From Ga0077555 sp963761475 (GTDB lineage Bacteria; Pseudomonadota; Alphaproteobacteria; Rhizobiales; Hyphomicrobiaceae), in the NCBI GenBank assembly GCA_963761475.1, contig CAVXGT010000014.1, positions 496,001 through 560,000 of the forward strand: a stretch of 64,000 bases of DNA, written 5' to 3'. Under the pieces are notes generated by a model that was given only the letters and a program-made list of their open reading frames with translations, did no database searches and was not told the origin of the DNA. Position numbers and translations under genes: made by a program. Positions 1-7,521 of this stretch are shown in pieces. Numbering within the stretch: the stretch's first letter is position 1; every line of letters starts with the position of its first letter.

Positions 1-147
1 CATCGCACGTTGCTGAAGGTGGAGATCGATCAGGCCGACCAGGAGGAGACGGCGCAGTCCGTCAACACCTTGATGGGCACCAAGCCCGAGTTGCGCTTCC
101 GCTTCATCCAGGAGCGCGCCGCCTTCGCCAAGGATATCGAGGTCTGA
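1..147 (+). CDS. parE: DNA topoisomerase IV subunit B, C-terminal end
   Basis: The frame is open from the left edge and ends at TGA 145-147, giving 48 residues. It contains GTKPELRFRFIQE, the C-terminal signature of type II topoisomerase B subunits. The MGTKPELR form is typical of ParE; GyrB usually has acidic residues there. ParE is the ATPase subunit that, with ParC, unlinks daughter chromosomes. Most of the gene lies outside the window, so the choice of ParE over GyrB rests on this tail alone. Confidence 0.82.
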   Translation, partial: HRTLLKVEIDQADQEETAQSVNTLMGTKPELRFRFIQERAAFAKDIEV

Positions 148-204
148 GGCGGCTGCCGCGACAACGCTCTGCCACAAGGCAGGGTCGAGGCCGAGGGTTC
201 GCCC

Positions 205-678
205 ATGGTTCGCAAAGAGCCCCTCTATCGCAAGGTCAACACGCGCACCCATAACGTCCATCACGGTGGTGGCGGCGCTTACCGTCATGACCGCAATACG
301 AAGCGCGAGAAGGCGAACGAGGCCACCCGCGGCTCGATGCACGCCAACAAGCGCAACGGTCGTGACTATACGCCTTTGTTCCGTTTCCTGCTCGCACGCG
401 TCGGTCACGACTGGGCCGAGGTCCATAGCGAAGCCGTGGCCCGGCTCGACACGCCCGAGCCCATATTCTGGCTGGTGGCGCGCAATGAGGCGGAGAAGCG
501 GCCCTATGTCCGCATTGGCGAGAGCAGCTATTACGCCGGCCTCTACGTCGACGGCGACGGCAAGCTCGCCGTCGTCGATCCCGACCTGCGCATCGAGCAT
601 TTGACGCCAAGCTGCGCCTGCTGCACGCACACCTTCAACGGTGTCCCGTTCACGAGACCATTCCCCGGCCACGCGTAG
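205..678 (+). CDS. conserved hypothetical protein, 157 aa
   Basis: I do not recognise the function. The ATG follows GAGGG at 7 bases, a good ribosome binding site, and lies 57 bases after parE on the same strand. The N-terminus is very basic and His/Gly-rich (HHGGGG, then many Lys and Arg over residues 1-55). Residues 55-130 look like a small folded domain. A CACC cysteine pair near residue 140 could bind metal. There is no signal peptide or membrane segment. The basic tail suggests nucleic-acid contact, which is inference. The gene ends at a convergent gap full of hairpins. Confidence 0.6.
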   Translation: MVRKEPLYRKVNTRTHNVHHGGGGAYRHDRNTKREKANEATRGSMHANKRNGRDYTPLFRFLLARVGHDWAEVHSEAVARLDTPEPIFWLVARNEAEKRPYVRIGESSYYAGLYVDGDGKLAVVDPDLRIEHLTPSCACCTHTFNGVPFTRPFPGHA

Positions 679-881
679 GCCCGGCGCCTGCCACCGCCAG
701 CGCGGTCCGCGCCGTGAGCGAAAACAAACAACGGAAAGTCAATAAGTTGTCGTTTGTCAGCTGCTTGGCACCAGCGCGCGACCCCTCGCGCGCATGGTGA
801 AGGCCGCTTTGCGGCGCCCCCGCGGAGGCGCAGCGCTGCCTCTGGCAGCGCGGTCCGCGTCGTGAGCGAAAAAACAAACCC
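679..881. repeat. convergent gap filled with GC-rich hairpins
   Basis: Four hairpins lie between the convergent genes: 774-793 (8-bp stem, loop CCCC), 803-815 (5-bp stem, loop TTT), 833-851 (8-bp stem, loop TCT) and 849-859 (CGCGG/CCGCG). A unit of about 32 bases, CAGCGCGGTCCGCG followed by CGTGAGCGAAAA, occurs twice, at 698-729 and 846-880. The CGTGAGCG spacer recurs near 19300 and 19495. The content fits a REP-like mosaic that may also act as a bidirectional terminator. Confidence 0.7.
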
Positions 882-1370
882 TTATGCGCCGAGATCCGTG
901 AGCAACGTCTCAGCACTCGTCTCGCCGAAGCCGCTGCCTGGTTCCAGGTGCATGTGGGTGACGACGCCATCGTCCGCGATCATCGAGAAACGCTTGCAGC
1001 GCATGCCGTAGCCGCGGGCGCTGAGATCGACCTCGAGACCGAACGCGCGTGTCAGCTCGAGTCCGCCGTCGCTCAACATCCGCACCTTGCCCTCAGCGCC
1101 ATGCTCGCGTCCCCACGCCGCCATCACTGCGGCATCGTTGACGGCCATGCACACGACTTCGTCGATGCCGCGCGCCTTGATCGCTTCAGCGTTGCCGACG
1201 AAGCCCGGCAGATGTCGCGCCGAGCAGGTCCGCGTGAAAGCGCCGGGCACGCCGAACAGCGCCACGCGCTTGCCCTTGAAGATGTCGTCGGAGCTGATGG
1301 CCGCTGGACCGTCGTCGCTTTGAACGAACACCTTGGCCGAGGGAATCTTGTCGCCCACCTTGATCGTCAT
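882..1370 (-). CDS. peroxiredoxin, Prx5/redoxin family
   Basis: This 162-residue thiol peroxidase of the AhpC/TSA superfamily reduces hydrogen peroxide and organic peroxides in the cytoplasm. GAFTRTCSARHLPGF at about residues 44-58 is the Prx5 active site, with peroxidatic Cys49 and the conserved Thr three residues before it. Further cysteines at about residue 74 and in GMRCKRF could resolve the disulfide. I chose ATG at 1370 because AGAGG lies 8 bases upstream; a GTG at 1385 overlaps the Shine-Dalgarno sequence. Length is typical. Confidence 0.93.
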   Translation of the reverse strand: MTIKVGDKIPSAKVFVQSDDGPAAISSDDIFKGKRVALFGVPGAFTRTCSARHLPGFVGNAEAIKARGIDEVVCMAVNDAAVMAAWGREHGAEGKVRMLSDGGLELTRAFGLEVDLSARGYGMRCKRFSMIADDGVVTHMHLEPGSGFGETSAETLLTDLGA

Positions 1371-1430
1371 CGTGCTGCCTCTCACTCCTTGGTTTCCATC
1401 GTCTGCATCCTCCGGACATGCCGCCGCCGC

Positions 1431-2741
1431 TCAGCCCTTGGGGCGCTTGTCCAGCACGCGCACGGCCTTGCCCTGGCTGCGCGCCACCCCACCGGGATCG
1501 GCAACCGTGATCCTTGCGGTCACACCGACGTTGCCTTTGACGAGATGGCCGAGCTCTTGGCCCAACTGCTCTTTCGCAGCCCCGCCCAGCGATCCGTCCG
1601 CAGCCTCCACCTCCACCGCGAACTCGTCCATCCGCCCTTCGCGCGTGAGCACGATTTGATAGTGCGGCGCCAACCCCTTTACCTTTAGGATCTGTTCCTC
1701 GATCTGCGACGGGAACACATTGACGCCGCGCACGATCATCATGTCGTCGGACCGCCCCGTGACCCGCTCCATCCGGCGCATGCTGCGCGCCGAGCCCGGC
1801 AGCAATCGCGTCAGGTCCCGCGTCCGGTAGCGAATGACCGGCATCGCCTCCTTGGTGAGCGATGTGAACACCAGTTCTCCAAGCTCGCCCTCGGCGACGT
1901 TCTCCCCCGTCTCCGGGTTGATGACTTCCGGATAGAAGTGATCCTCCCAGATGGTTGGGCCATCCTTGGTCTCAACGCACTCGTTGCCCACGCCCGGCCC
2001 GATCACCTCCGAAAGCCCGTAGGTATCGACGGCATGGATGTTGAAGGCCTCTTCGAGTTCGGCCCGCATGGCGTTGGTCCAGGGCTCGGCGCCGAAAATA
2101 CCCACCTTGAGCGACGTCCGCCGCGGATCCTTGCCCTGTCGGCGGAACTCGTCGAGGATCGCCAGCATGTAGGACGGCGTCACCGTAATGATGTCGGGCT
2201 CGAATTCGTCGATGAGCTGCACTTGCCGTTCCGTCATGCCGCCTGACACCGGGATGACGGCGAGGCCGAAGTCTTCAGCGCCCGCGTGGTAGCCGAGACC
2301 GCCCGTGAACAGGCCGTAGCCATAGGCGTTCTGCAACTTCATGCCCGCTCGGCCGCCGGAAGCGCGGATGCAGCGACCCACCACATGCGCCCAGGTCGTA
2401 AGGTCGCGCTTCGTGTAGCCCACCACCGTCGGCTTGCCGGTCGTGCCCGATGACGCGTGGATGCGCGCGATCTGGCCCTGTGGCACCGCGAACATGCCGA
2501 ACGGATAGTTGGCTCTGAGGTCGGCCTTGGCCGTGAATGGGAAGAGCTTGAGGTCGTCGAGCGAATTGAGGTCTTCCGGCCGCACCCCCTTGGCGTCGAA
2601 CGCTTGCCTGTAGTGCGGCACGTTCTCGTAGGCATGGCGCAGCGACCATTTCATCCTGTGCAATTGCAGCTCGCGGATTACTTCGACCGGCGCGATCTCG
2701 ATCGGGTCCAGCTCGAAACGCTGCGGTGCGAGGTCCAGCAT
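1431..2741 (-). CDS. paaK: phenylacetate--CoA ligase
   Basis: PaaK activates phenylacetate to phenylacetyl-CoA with ATP and CoA, the entry step of the aerobic hybrid phenylacetate route. The 436-residue length is normal for the family. The AMP-binding P-loop SSGTTGKPT lies at residues 97-105, and later motifs (YGLSEVIGPG, RYRTRDL, GRSDDMMIVRGVNVFP) match the adenylate-forming fold and its C-terminal lid. paaI and paaG follow upstream on the same strand, so all three may share a transcript with paaK last. The ring-epoxidase genes paaABCDE are not in the window. Confidence 0.95.
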   Translation of the reverse strand: MLDLAPQRFELDPIEIAPVEVIRELQLHRMKWSLRHAYENVPHYRQAFDAKGVRPEDLNSLDDLKLFPFTAKADLRANYPFGMFAVPQGQIARIHASSGTTGKPTVVGYTKRDLTTWAHVVGRCIRASGGRAGMKLQNAYGYGLFTGGLGYHAGAEDFGLAVIPVSGGMTERQVQLIDEFEPDIITVTPSYMLAILDEFRRQGKDPRRTSLKVGIFGAEPWTNAMRAELEEAFNIHAVDTYGLSEVIGPGVGNECVETKDGPTIWEDHFYPEVINPETGENVAEGELGELVFTSLTKEAMPVIRYRTRDLTRLLPGSARSMRRMERVTGRSDDMMIVRGVNVFPSQIEEQILKVKGLAPHYQIVLTREGRMDEFAVEVEAADGSLGGAAKEQLGQELGHLVKGNVGVTARITVADPGGVARSQGKAVRVLDKRPKG

Positions 2742-2774
2742 GATCGTCGTCGTCTCCTTGTCGCCGGCGCCAGC

Positions 2775-3227
2775 TTAACGCGTTTCAGGCAGCAGCGTGC
2801 CGGGGATGCTGCGCACATGGCCACGGAATTCCGCGATTCTCTCGCCATCCGGCGCCATCACTCGGACGTCGTATATGCCGCTACGCTCCGCCCGGTGCCG
2901 TTCCGTCGCCTCCGCCACCAGCCGCATTCCAAGCTTGGCCGGCGCCAGCAACGTGATATGGCTCGACTGCAGCAGCATGCGCTTGTTGTAGCTGTTGGAG
3001 GCGAACGCGCAGGCGCTGTCGGCGAGTGTGAAGATCAGCCCGCCGTGACATACGGCAAGACCATTCACCATGTCCTCCCGGATCGTCATGGCGAGCCGCG
3101 CCGTTCCCGGTCCCACGTCCTCGATTTCCATGCCGAGGCTGCGGCTTGCGTTGTCGTCGGCCCACATCGCCGCGGCCGAAGCCTTGGCGATGTCAATTGC
3201 GTCCGTGCTCATCGGCTCGTCAACCAT
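2775..3227 (-). CDS. paaI: hydroxyphenylacetyl-CoA thioesterase, hotdog fold
   Basis: PaaI cleaves stalled hydroxyphenylacetyl-CoA intermediates to free CoA. The 150-residue protein has the hotdog thioesterase core, with CHGGLIFTLADSA as the helix and active-site region, preceded by REDMVNG. It sits 33 bases from paaK and about 45 from paaG. I preferred ATG 3227 because GAGGG lies 6 bases before it; ATG 3212 and a longer form from 3269 are possible. Confidence 0.9.
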   Translation of the reverse strand: MVDEPMSTDAIDIAKASAAAMWADDNASRSLGMEIEDVGPGTARLAMTIREDMVNGLAVCHGGLIFTLADSACAFASNSYNKRMLLQSSHITLLAPAKLGMRLVAEATERHRAERSGIYDVRVMAPDGERIAEFRGHVRSIPGTLLPETR

Positions 3228-3272
3228 GCCTTTCCCTCGCGCGCCGGCCATGACCCTGGCCCGGTCCATCGC

Positions 3273-4061
3273 TCATCTACGGGTGAAGCGCGCCGGCCGC
3301 TTTTCCTGGAACGCCTTGACACCCTCGACGTAGTCGTCGGAAGCCGCAGCCTTCTGCTGCAGCACCTTCTCGAACTCGAGCTGTTGGCCAAGGCTGTTGC
3401 CGGCCGAGGCCCTGAAGGCCTCCTTTTGCAGGCCGAGTCCGTAGGTCGCCGCCGCCGCCAGGCGCGTTGCCATGGCCTCGATTTCGGCATCGAACGCGGC
3501 ATCGTCGACCGCCTTCCAGATCATGCCCCACGCTTCCGCCTGCTCGGCCTTGATCGGCTCCGCCAGCATGGCGTGGCCTCGCGCCCGCGCCTCGCCGATC
3601 AAACGCGGCAGCAGCCACGTCGAACCGCAGTCCGGCACCAACCCGAGTTTGGCGAAGGCTTGCAGGAATGTTGCCGAGCGCCGTGCGATGACGATGTCCG
3701 AGGCCAACGCCAGGCTAGCGCCAGCGCCCGCCGCCACGCCGTTGACGGCGCCGAGAACGGGTTTCGCCATCCGCTGCATGGTCTCGATGATGGGGTTATA
3801 GCGGTCGAGGATCGAGCCGAGGTCCGGTTGCGGCCCGCCGGGCACATAGACCTCCTCGGAGAGCTCCTGTCCCGCGCAGAACCCGCGCCCTGCTCCAGTC
3901 AGCACCACCACGCGGCACCCGGCGTCCTTCTCGGCGTCCGCCAAGGCCAGCGCCAGCGTTGCGCCGAGTTCCCGGTTGAGCGCGTTGAGCTTGTCCGGCC
4001 GATTGAGTGTGAGCCGTGTGATGCCGCCGCTTTTGGCGACGAGAACAGTATCGCTGGCCAT
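3273..4061 (-). CDS. paaG: enoyl-CoA hydratase/isomerase, PaaG type
   Basis: This 262-residue crotonase-fold enzyme has LNRPDKLNALN at the N-terminus and oxyanion-hole segments GAGRGFCAGQEL and VNGVAAGAGASLALASD. Beside paaK and paaI it most likely acts as PaaG, which isomerises the ring 1,2-epoxide of phenylacetyl-CoA to the oxepin. A general enoyl-CoA hydratase cannot be excluded from sequence alone. The start at 4061 begins the conserved region; an upstream start at 4121 would add 20 unconserved residues. Confidence 0.88.
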   Translation of the reverse strand: MASDTVLVAKSGGITRLTLNRPDKLNALNRELGATLALALADAEKDAGCRVVVLTGAGRGFCAGQELSEEVYVPGGPQPDLGSILDRYNPIIETMQRMAKPVLGAVNGVAAGAGASLALASDIVIARRSATFLQAFAKLGLVPDCGSTWLLPRLIGEARARGHAMLAEPIKAEQAEAWGMIWKAVDDAAFDAEIEAMATRLAAAATYGLGLQKEAFRASAGNSLGQQLEFEKVLQQKAAASDDYVEGVKAFQEKRPARFTRR

Positions 4062-4165
4062 GGATGGGGTCCGATCGATGGGTTGGTCTGCCAGGGCACC
4101 ATCTTGGCGTCTTGCAGCCAACCGCTCAATCGGTAACTGACATTTCCACGCGCGAGCGCCAAAAC

Positions 4166-4582
4166 TCAGGCCCAGCCAAGCTCCTTCACAGCCAGTCCCG
4201 AATGCCAGATCTTGGTCATGTGGCTGATCTTGTCACCGCTGAAGTGCATGGAATAGACGTAGTCCGTGTGGGTCGTCTTGCCCGTTGGCGGCACTGGCCC
4301 GCCCTCGCCCGTATGCGTCCCGATGAAGACGGCATAGGCCACCACGGCGCGCCGCTCCTCATCGACAGCGAACGCCTTGAGGTCATACCGCCCGTCCGGC
4401 AGCGGGCCCAGAATGCCCTTCATCCAATTGCAGTAGCCCTCGAGCGACTTGATCTCTGCAAGCGGCTCGGCTTGCGCCGAGAACGTGGCGCCCGGTGTGC
4501 AGTCGGCTTTGCAGCCGTCCCAGCCTTTGCCCGTTTCGCAGGCCTCGAAGAACCTTTTGGCCGTCTCGGCAATCGTCGCCAT
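4166..4582 (-). CDS. SnoaL-like/NTF2-fold protein, 138 aa
   Basis: Residues 1-138 look like a SnoaL-type cone fold (FFEACETGKGW at the start, then alternating strands ending KIWHSGLAVKELGW). Members are polyketide cyclases, isomerases or small ligand-binding proteins, and the substrate cannot be read from sequence. GGAG lies 8 bases before ATG 4582, which supports that start. It lies between paaG and a TetR gene on the same strand and may be the first gene of the phenylacetate unit. Confidence 0.75.
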   Translation of the reverse strand: MATIAETAKRFFEACETGKGWDGCKADCTPGATFSAQAEPLAEIKSLEGYCNWMKGILGPLPDGRYDLKAFAVDEERRAVVAYAVFIGTHTGEGGPVPPTGKTTHTDYVYSMHFSGDKISHMTKIWHSGLAVKELGWA

Positions 4583-4754
4583 GCGCAACACTCCATTACA
4601 ATCCGGCGTGAGAGGTAAAAAAACCAGCACCGATGCTCAACTATTCGCGCTCCGACATCTCTAGCCATCCTAGAAGACGCGCCCGCAGGTCGTCCAAAAA
4701 CTTTTTGCGGCTCTGGCTACCGAATTGGGCGCAAGCCCCTTGGTGCTTGGCGGA

Positions 4755-5381
4755 TCAGTTCTTCTGTAATGCAGCCTCATGGGCCGGCATGAGGCTCGGC
4801 AGCAGCGTTCGCACCAGCCCTTCGGCAAAGGCGTCGTCGATCTCGTCCTCGGCCCCCGACAGCAGTCGGTACCAGAACGCACCGTTGAGCAGGTCGATCA
4901 CCATCTCGATGTCGAGATCAGCCCGAAACTGTCCGGTGGCCTTGCCGTTGCGAAGGAGGTGCCGGAACACGGTCCGGCGCGAGGCGACGAACACGCCGTA
5001 GAAACGCAGGCGGAAGTCGCTGTCGAGTTGCGCTTCCGCCAGCAGCCCTTGCATCGCCCGGCGCACAAGCGGCGCCTGCACGGTGGCGAAATACTGCTTC
5101 AGGAAGACCAGGAGGTCGCCGATGGCATCATCCGTTGGCTCGCGCGGCGGCAGGCGCGGCAGCACGCGCTCGGTGTAGGCCGCCAGCATCACGTCGGCCT
5201 TGCCACCCCACCACCGGTAGATGGATTGCTTGCCGACCTTGGCTTCCGCCGCGATCCGCTCGATCGAGATCTTGTCGTAGCTCTCCGTTTCCAGCAGATG
5301 CGCGGAGGCATCGAGGATGGCTTGTCGGGTGGCATCGCTGCGCGGCCGACCGGGCGGACGCGGATTTTGGGCTTGGTTCAT
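4755..5381 (-). CDS. TetR/AcrR family transcriptional regulator
   Basis: The 208-residue protein has an N-terminal TetR helix-turn-helix at about residues 15-65 (ILDASAHLLETESYDKISIERIAAEAKVGKQSIYRWW) and an all-helical C-terminal ligand and dimer domain. It is transcribed away from the small secreted gene at 5729 and toward the paa set, so it may control either side. A perfect inverted repeat 72 bases upstream (5453-5467) is a plausible autoregulatory operator. The ligand is unknown; a phenylacetyl-CoA-responsive PaaR role is inference. Confidence 0.92.
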   Translation of the reverse strand: MNQAQNPRPPGRPRSDATRQAILDASAHLLETESYDKISIERIAAEAKVGKQSIYRWWGGKADVMLAAYTERVLPRLPPREPTDDAIGDLLVFLKQYFATVQAPLVRRAMQGLLAEAQLDSDFRLRFYGVFVASRRTVFRHLLRNGKATGQFRADLDIEMVIDLLNGAFWYRLLSGAEDEIDDAFAEGLVRTLLPSLMPAHEAALQKN

Positions 5382-5452
5382 GGCGCTAATGGCTCGTTCT
5401 GCGGCTCACCCAACCGATCGAACGGGAATGGCAGGTGCGGCCGCGTGGCATT

Positions 5453-5467
5453 GATACGGCACGTATC
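5453..5467. promoter_or_regulatory. inverted repeat, candidate TetR operator
   Basis: GATACG and CGTATC form a perfect 6-bp inverted repeat around the spacer GCA, in the divergent gap between the TetR gene and the secreted gene at 5729. Length, symmetry and position fit a TetR operator. No binding evidence exists. The rest of this 347-base gap (5382-5728) holds an AT-rich stretch at about 5600-5650 likely to contain the rightward promoter. Confidence 0.4.
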
Positions 5468-5728
5468 GTAGCGTGAATCGGCCTCGCTGTCCCGATTCAT
5501 GAGGTGCCGGCAGCCGTCCAGAAATGGTGCCATCACAAAGACTTCCCTACCACCGGGACCAATCTTGGGCGTTCATGCCGACCGGTTCGTGGCCGGTGTT
5601 CACATTTGTTTGAATACAATACGATCTGTTCCTTATTTACAGAAGCATCGACAACGCGTAATGTCTCAACATCGCCAGCGTCAATGAGCCCGCATCGAGC
5701 GGACGGCGCCAAACTCGGGAGAGCAGCC

Positions 5729-5977
5729 ATGAAGACCCTCGTTGCAGCCATCCTCGCCGTGGGCCTCCTACCAGCCGCCGCCAGCGCCCAGTACTGCCCG
5801 CCGGGTTACGGCAACCGCAGCGCTCATGTGCTCCACTACGGTGCCCACCAGCCGGCCTTCGCTCGCACGACTGTGAAAATCGAAAAGGCGCCCGAAGTCG
5901 TTGAGCCCGCCGCACCGGCAGTTCCGATCGAGAGCGCTCCGGCGCAACCGGCCCCCGAGCCCGCGCCACCCAAGTAG
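5729..5977 (+). CDS. small secreted Ala/Pro-rich protein, 82 aa
   Basis: ATG 5729 follows GGGAGAG at good spacing. Residues 1-20 form a clear Sec signal peptide (KTLVAAILAVGLLPAAASAQ) with cleavage after ASA. The mature part has one cysteine (QYCPPGYGN), a central His/Tyr-rich stretch and an Ala/Pro/Glu-rich tail. No domain is recognised. A terminator lies about 140 bases downstream. Small proteins of this design are common in the alphaproteobacterial envelope, but the function is unknown. Confidence 0.65.
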   Translation: MKTLVAAILAVGLLPAAASAQYCPPGYGNRSAHVLHYGAHQPAFARTTVKIEKAPEVVEPAAPAVPIESAPAQPAPEPAPPK

Positions 5978-6119
5978 CACCTTACCGCTCCCGGCCGGGT
6001 TGGCCGGTGGAGCGTCGCCGGGGCCGAGCCCCATCCTGCAACCTCGAGCACGAAAGGAGTTTGAACCGACGCGGCCACTTGCCGCAAATCTCTTCCCTCT
6101 TTGGTAAGGCATGGCAACT

Positions 6120-6157
6120 GACCCGCGAGAGGAACCTCTTGCGGGTCCCTTTTTTTT
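6120..6157 (+). terminator. Rho-independent terminator
   Basis: A 13-bp stem (6120-6132 with 6135-6147, one G-T pair, loop AA) is followed by CC and eight T. This is a textbook intrinsic terminator, the only strong one I see in the window. It lies 142 bases after the secreted gene and 51 bases before the PLP-enzyme start. It may end the upstream transcript or act as an attenuator for the downstream gene. Confidence 0.88.
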
Positions 6158-6208
6158 GTGGCGCATGACGGATCACCCTTGCCGCACCGCAGACGGAGCC
6201 ACATCGAC

Positions 6209-7354
6209 ATGACCAAGCCGTACGCCCCCGAGACCATTGCCGCTCAGGCAGGCGGCGCCGTCGATGCAGCAACGGGCGCCATTGTGCCCCCGATCCATCT
6301 GACCACGACCTACGAGCGCGATCCGGATAACGCCTATCGCCGCGGCTATATCTATGCGCGCCCCGACAATCCCGGCACGCGCCAGGTTGAGGACGTCATT
6401 TCGAGCCTCGAAGGTGCCGCCGCATCGTTCGTGTTCGCGTCCGGCATGGCGGCCGCGACGACGGCGATGCTGGCCGTTGCCCGCCCCGCTCACATCGTAG
6501 CGCCCGAGGTCATGTACTGGGGCCTGAAAAAGTGGCTCGCCGAGGACGCACCGGGCCTGGGTATCCGTGCGACGTTCGTTGACGCCACCCGGCCTGCGGC
6601 GATCGAGAAGGCCATCGAGCCGGGCGCCACCCGCCTAGTCTGGCTCGAGACGCCCGCCAATCCAACGTGGGGCATCACCGATATCCGCGCCGTGGCCGCC
6701 ATGGCGCACGATGCTGGCGCTCGCCTCGCCGTCGATTCCACCATCGCGACGCCGGTCCTCACCCAGCCCATCGCCCTCGGCGCCGATGTCGTGATGCATT
6801 CCGCCACCAAGTACCTCAACGGCCACTCCGACGTCATTGCCGGTGCACTCGCCTTCGCCCGCCGTGACGAGTACGCCGAGTCCGCCGCCCGCATCCGCGC
6901 CATGCAGGGCGCCGTCATCGGCCCCATGGAAGCCTCGCTGCTGTTGCGGGGCCTGCGCACGTTGCACTTGCGCGTGCGTCATCAGTCGGTATCAGCCCTG
7001 GCCATCGCCACGCATTTCGCAGCCAATCCGCGGATCGAGGCCGTGCTCTATCCGGGCCTGTCGACCGATCCCGGCCACGCGATCGCGGCGAGACAGATGA
7101 CCGGCGGCTTTGGCGGCATGCTGTCGGTGCGCGTCAAGGGCGGAGAAGCCGCAGCAGTCCGCGTCGCAGCCAATCTCAAGCTCTGGAAGCGCGCCACGTC
7201 CCTCGGCGGCGTCGAGAGCCTGGTCGAGCACCGCGCCTCCGTCGAAGGACCGGGAACGCTGTGCCCAGCCGATTTGTTGCGCTTGTCGGTTGGCCTCGAA
7301 GCGACAGGCGACCTGATCGCGGATCTCGAGCAGGCCCTAATCGCCAACGCCTGA
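6209..7354 (+). CDS. trans-sulfuration PLP enzyme (cystathionine beta-lyase/gamma-synthase family)
   Basis: The 381-residue protein belongs to the Cys/Met metabolism PLP family. HSATKYLNGHSD carries the Schiff-base Lys201, and YARPDNPGTRQ, FASGMAA and VDSTIATP are family motifs. Members make or split cystathionine or eliminate methanethiol, and the exact reaction cannot be assigned here. ATG 6209 follows ACGGAG at about 10 bases. The intrinsic terminator directly upstream raises the possibility of attenuation by a methionine-cycle signal. Confidence 0.88.
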   Translation: MTKPYAPETIAAQAGGAVDAATGAIVPPIHLTTTYERDPDNAYRRGYIYARPDNPGTRQVEDVISSLEGAAASFVFASGMAAATTAMLAVARPAHIVAPEVMYWGLKKWLAEDAPGLGIRATFVDATRPAAIEKAIEPGATRLVWLETPANPTWGITDIRAVAAMAHDAGARLAVDSTIATPVLTQPIALGADVVMHSATKYLNGHSDVIAGALAFARRDEYAESAARIRAMQGAVIGPMEASLLLRGLRTLHLRVRHQSVSALAIATHFAANPRIEAVLYPGLSTDPGHAIAARQMTGGFGGMLSVRVKGGEAAAVRVAANLKLWKRATSLGGVESLVEHRASVEGPGTLCPADLLRLSVGLEATGDLIADLEQALIANA

Positions 7355-7521
7355 GCCGGCAGTCGTCTTCCTCGCTTGTGCCCCAACCGGATTTCGAACG
7401 GACAAACTCGCCGCATCTAGCGCCTTCCCAAGCCCTGAACTAACATCGCCCAAGCGAACAGGGCGGAGGCTCGCCAGGCCCCGCCAAGCGCTGCAACGCA
7501 AGCATCGGCGAGGGCACACGG

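Noticed and set aside
2457..4136. 559-codon plus-strand frame opposite paaK, paaI and paaG
   Set aside because: It mirrors three well-supported genes on the other strand and has no recognisable domain.
6050..6120. SAM-II-like riboswitch before the trans-sulfuration gene
   Set aside because: TTTGAACCG and CTTGC resemble parts of the motif, but the flanking P1 helix cannot be formed, so I left it as an item to test.
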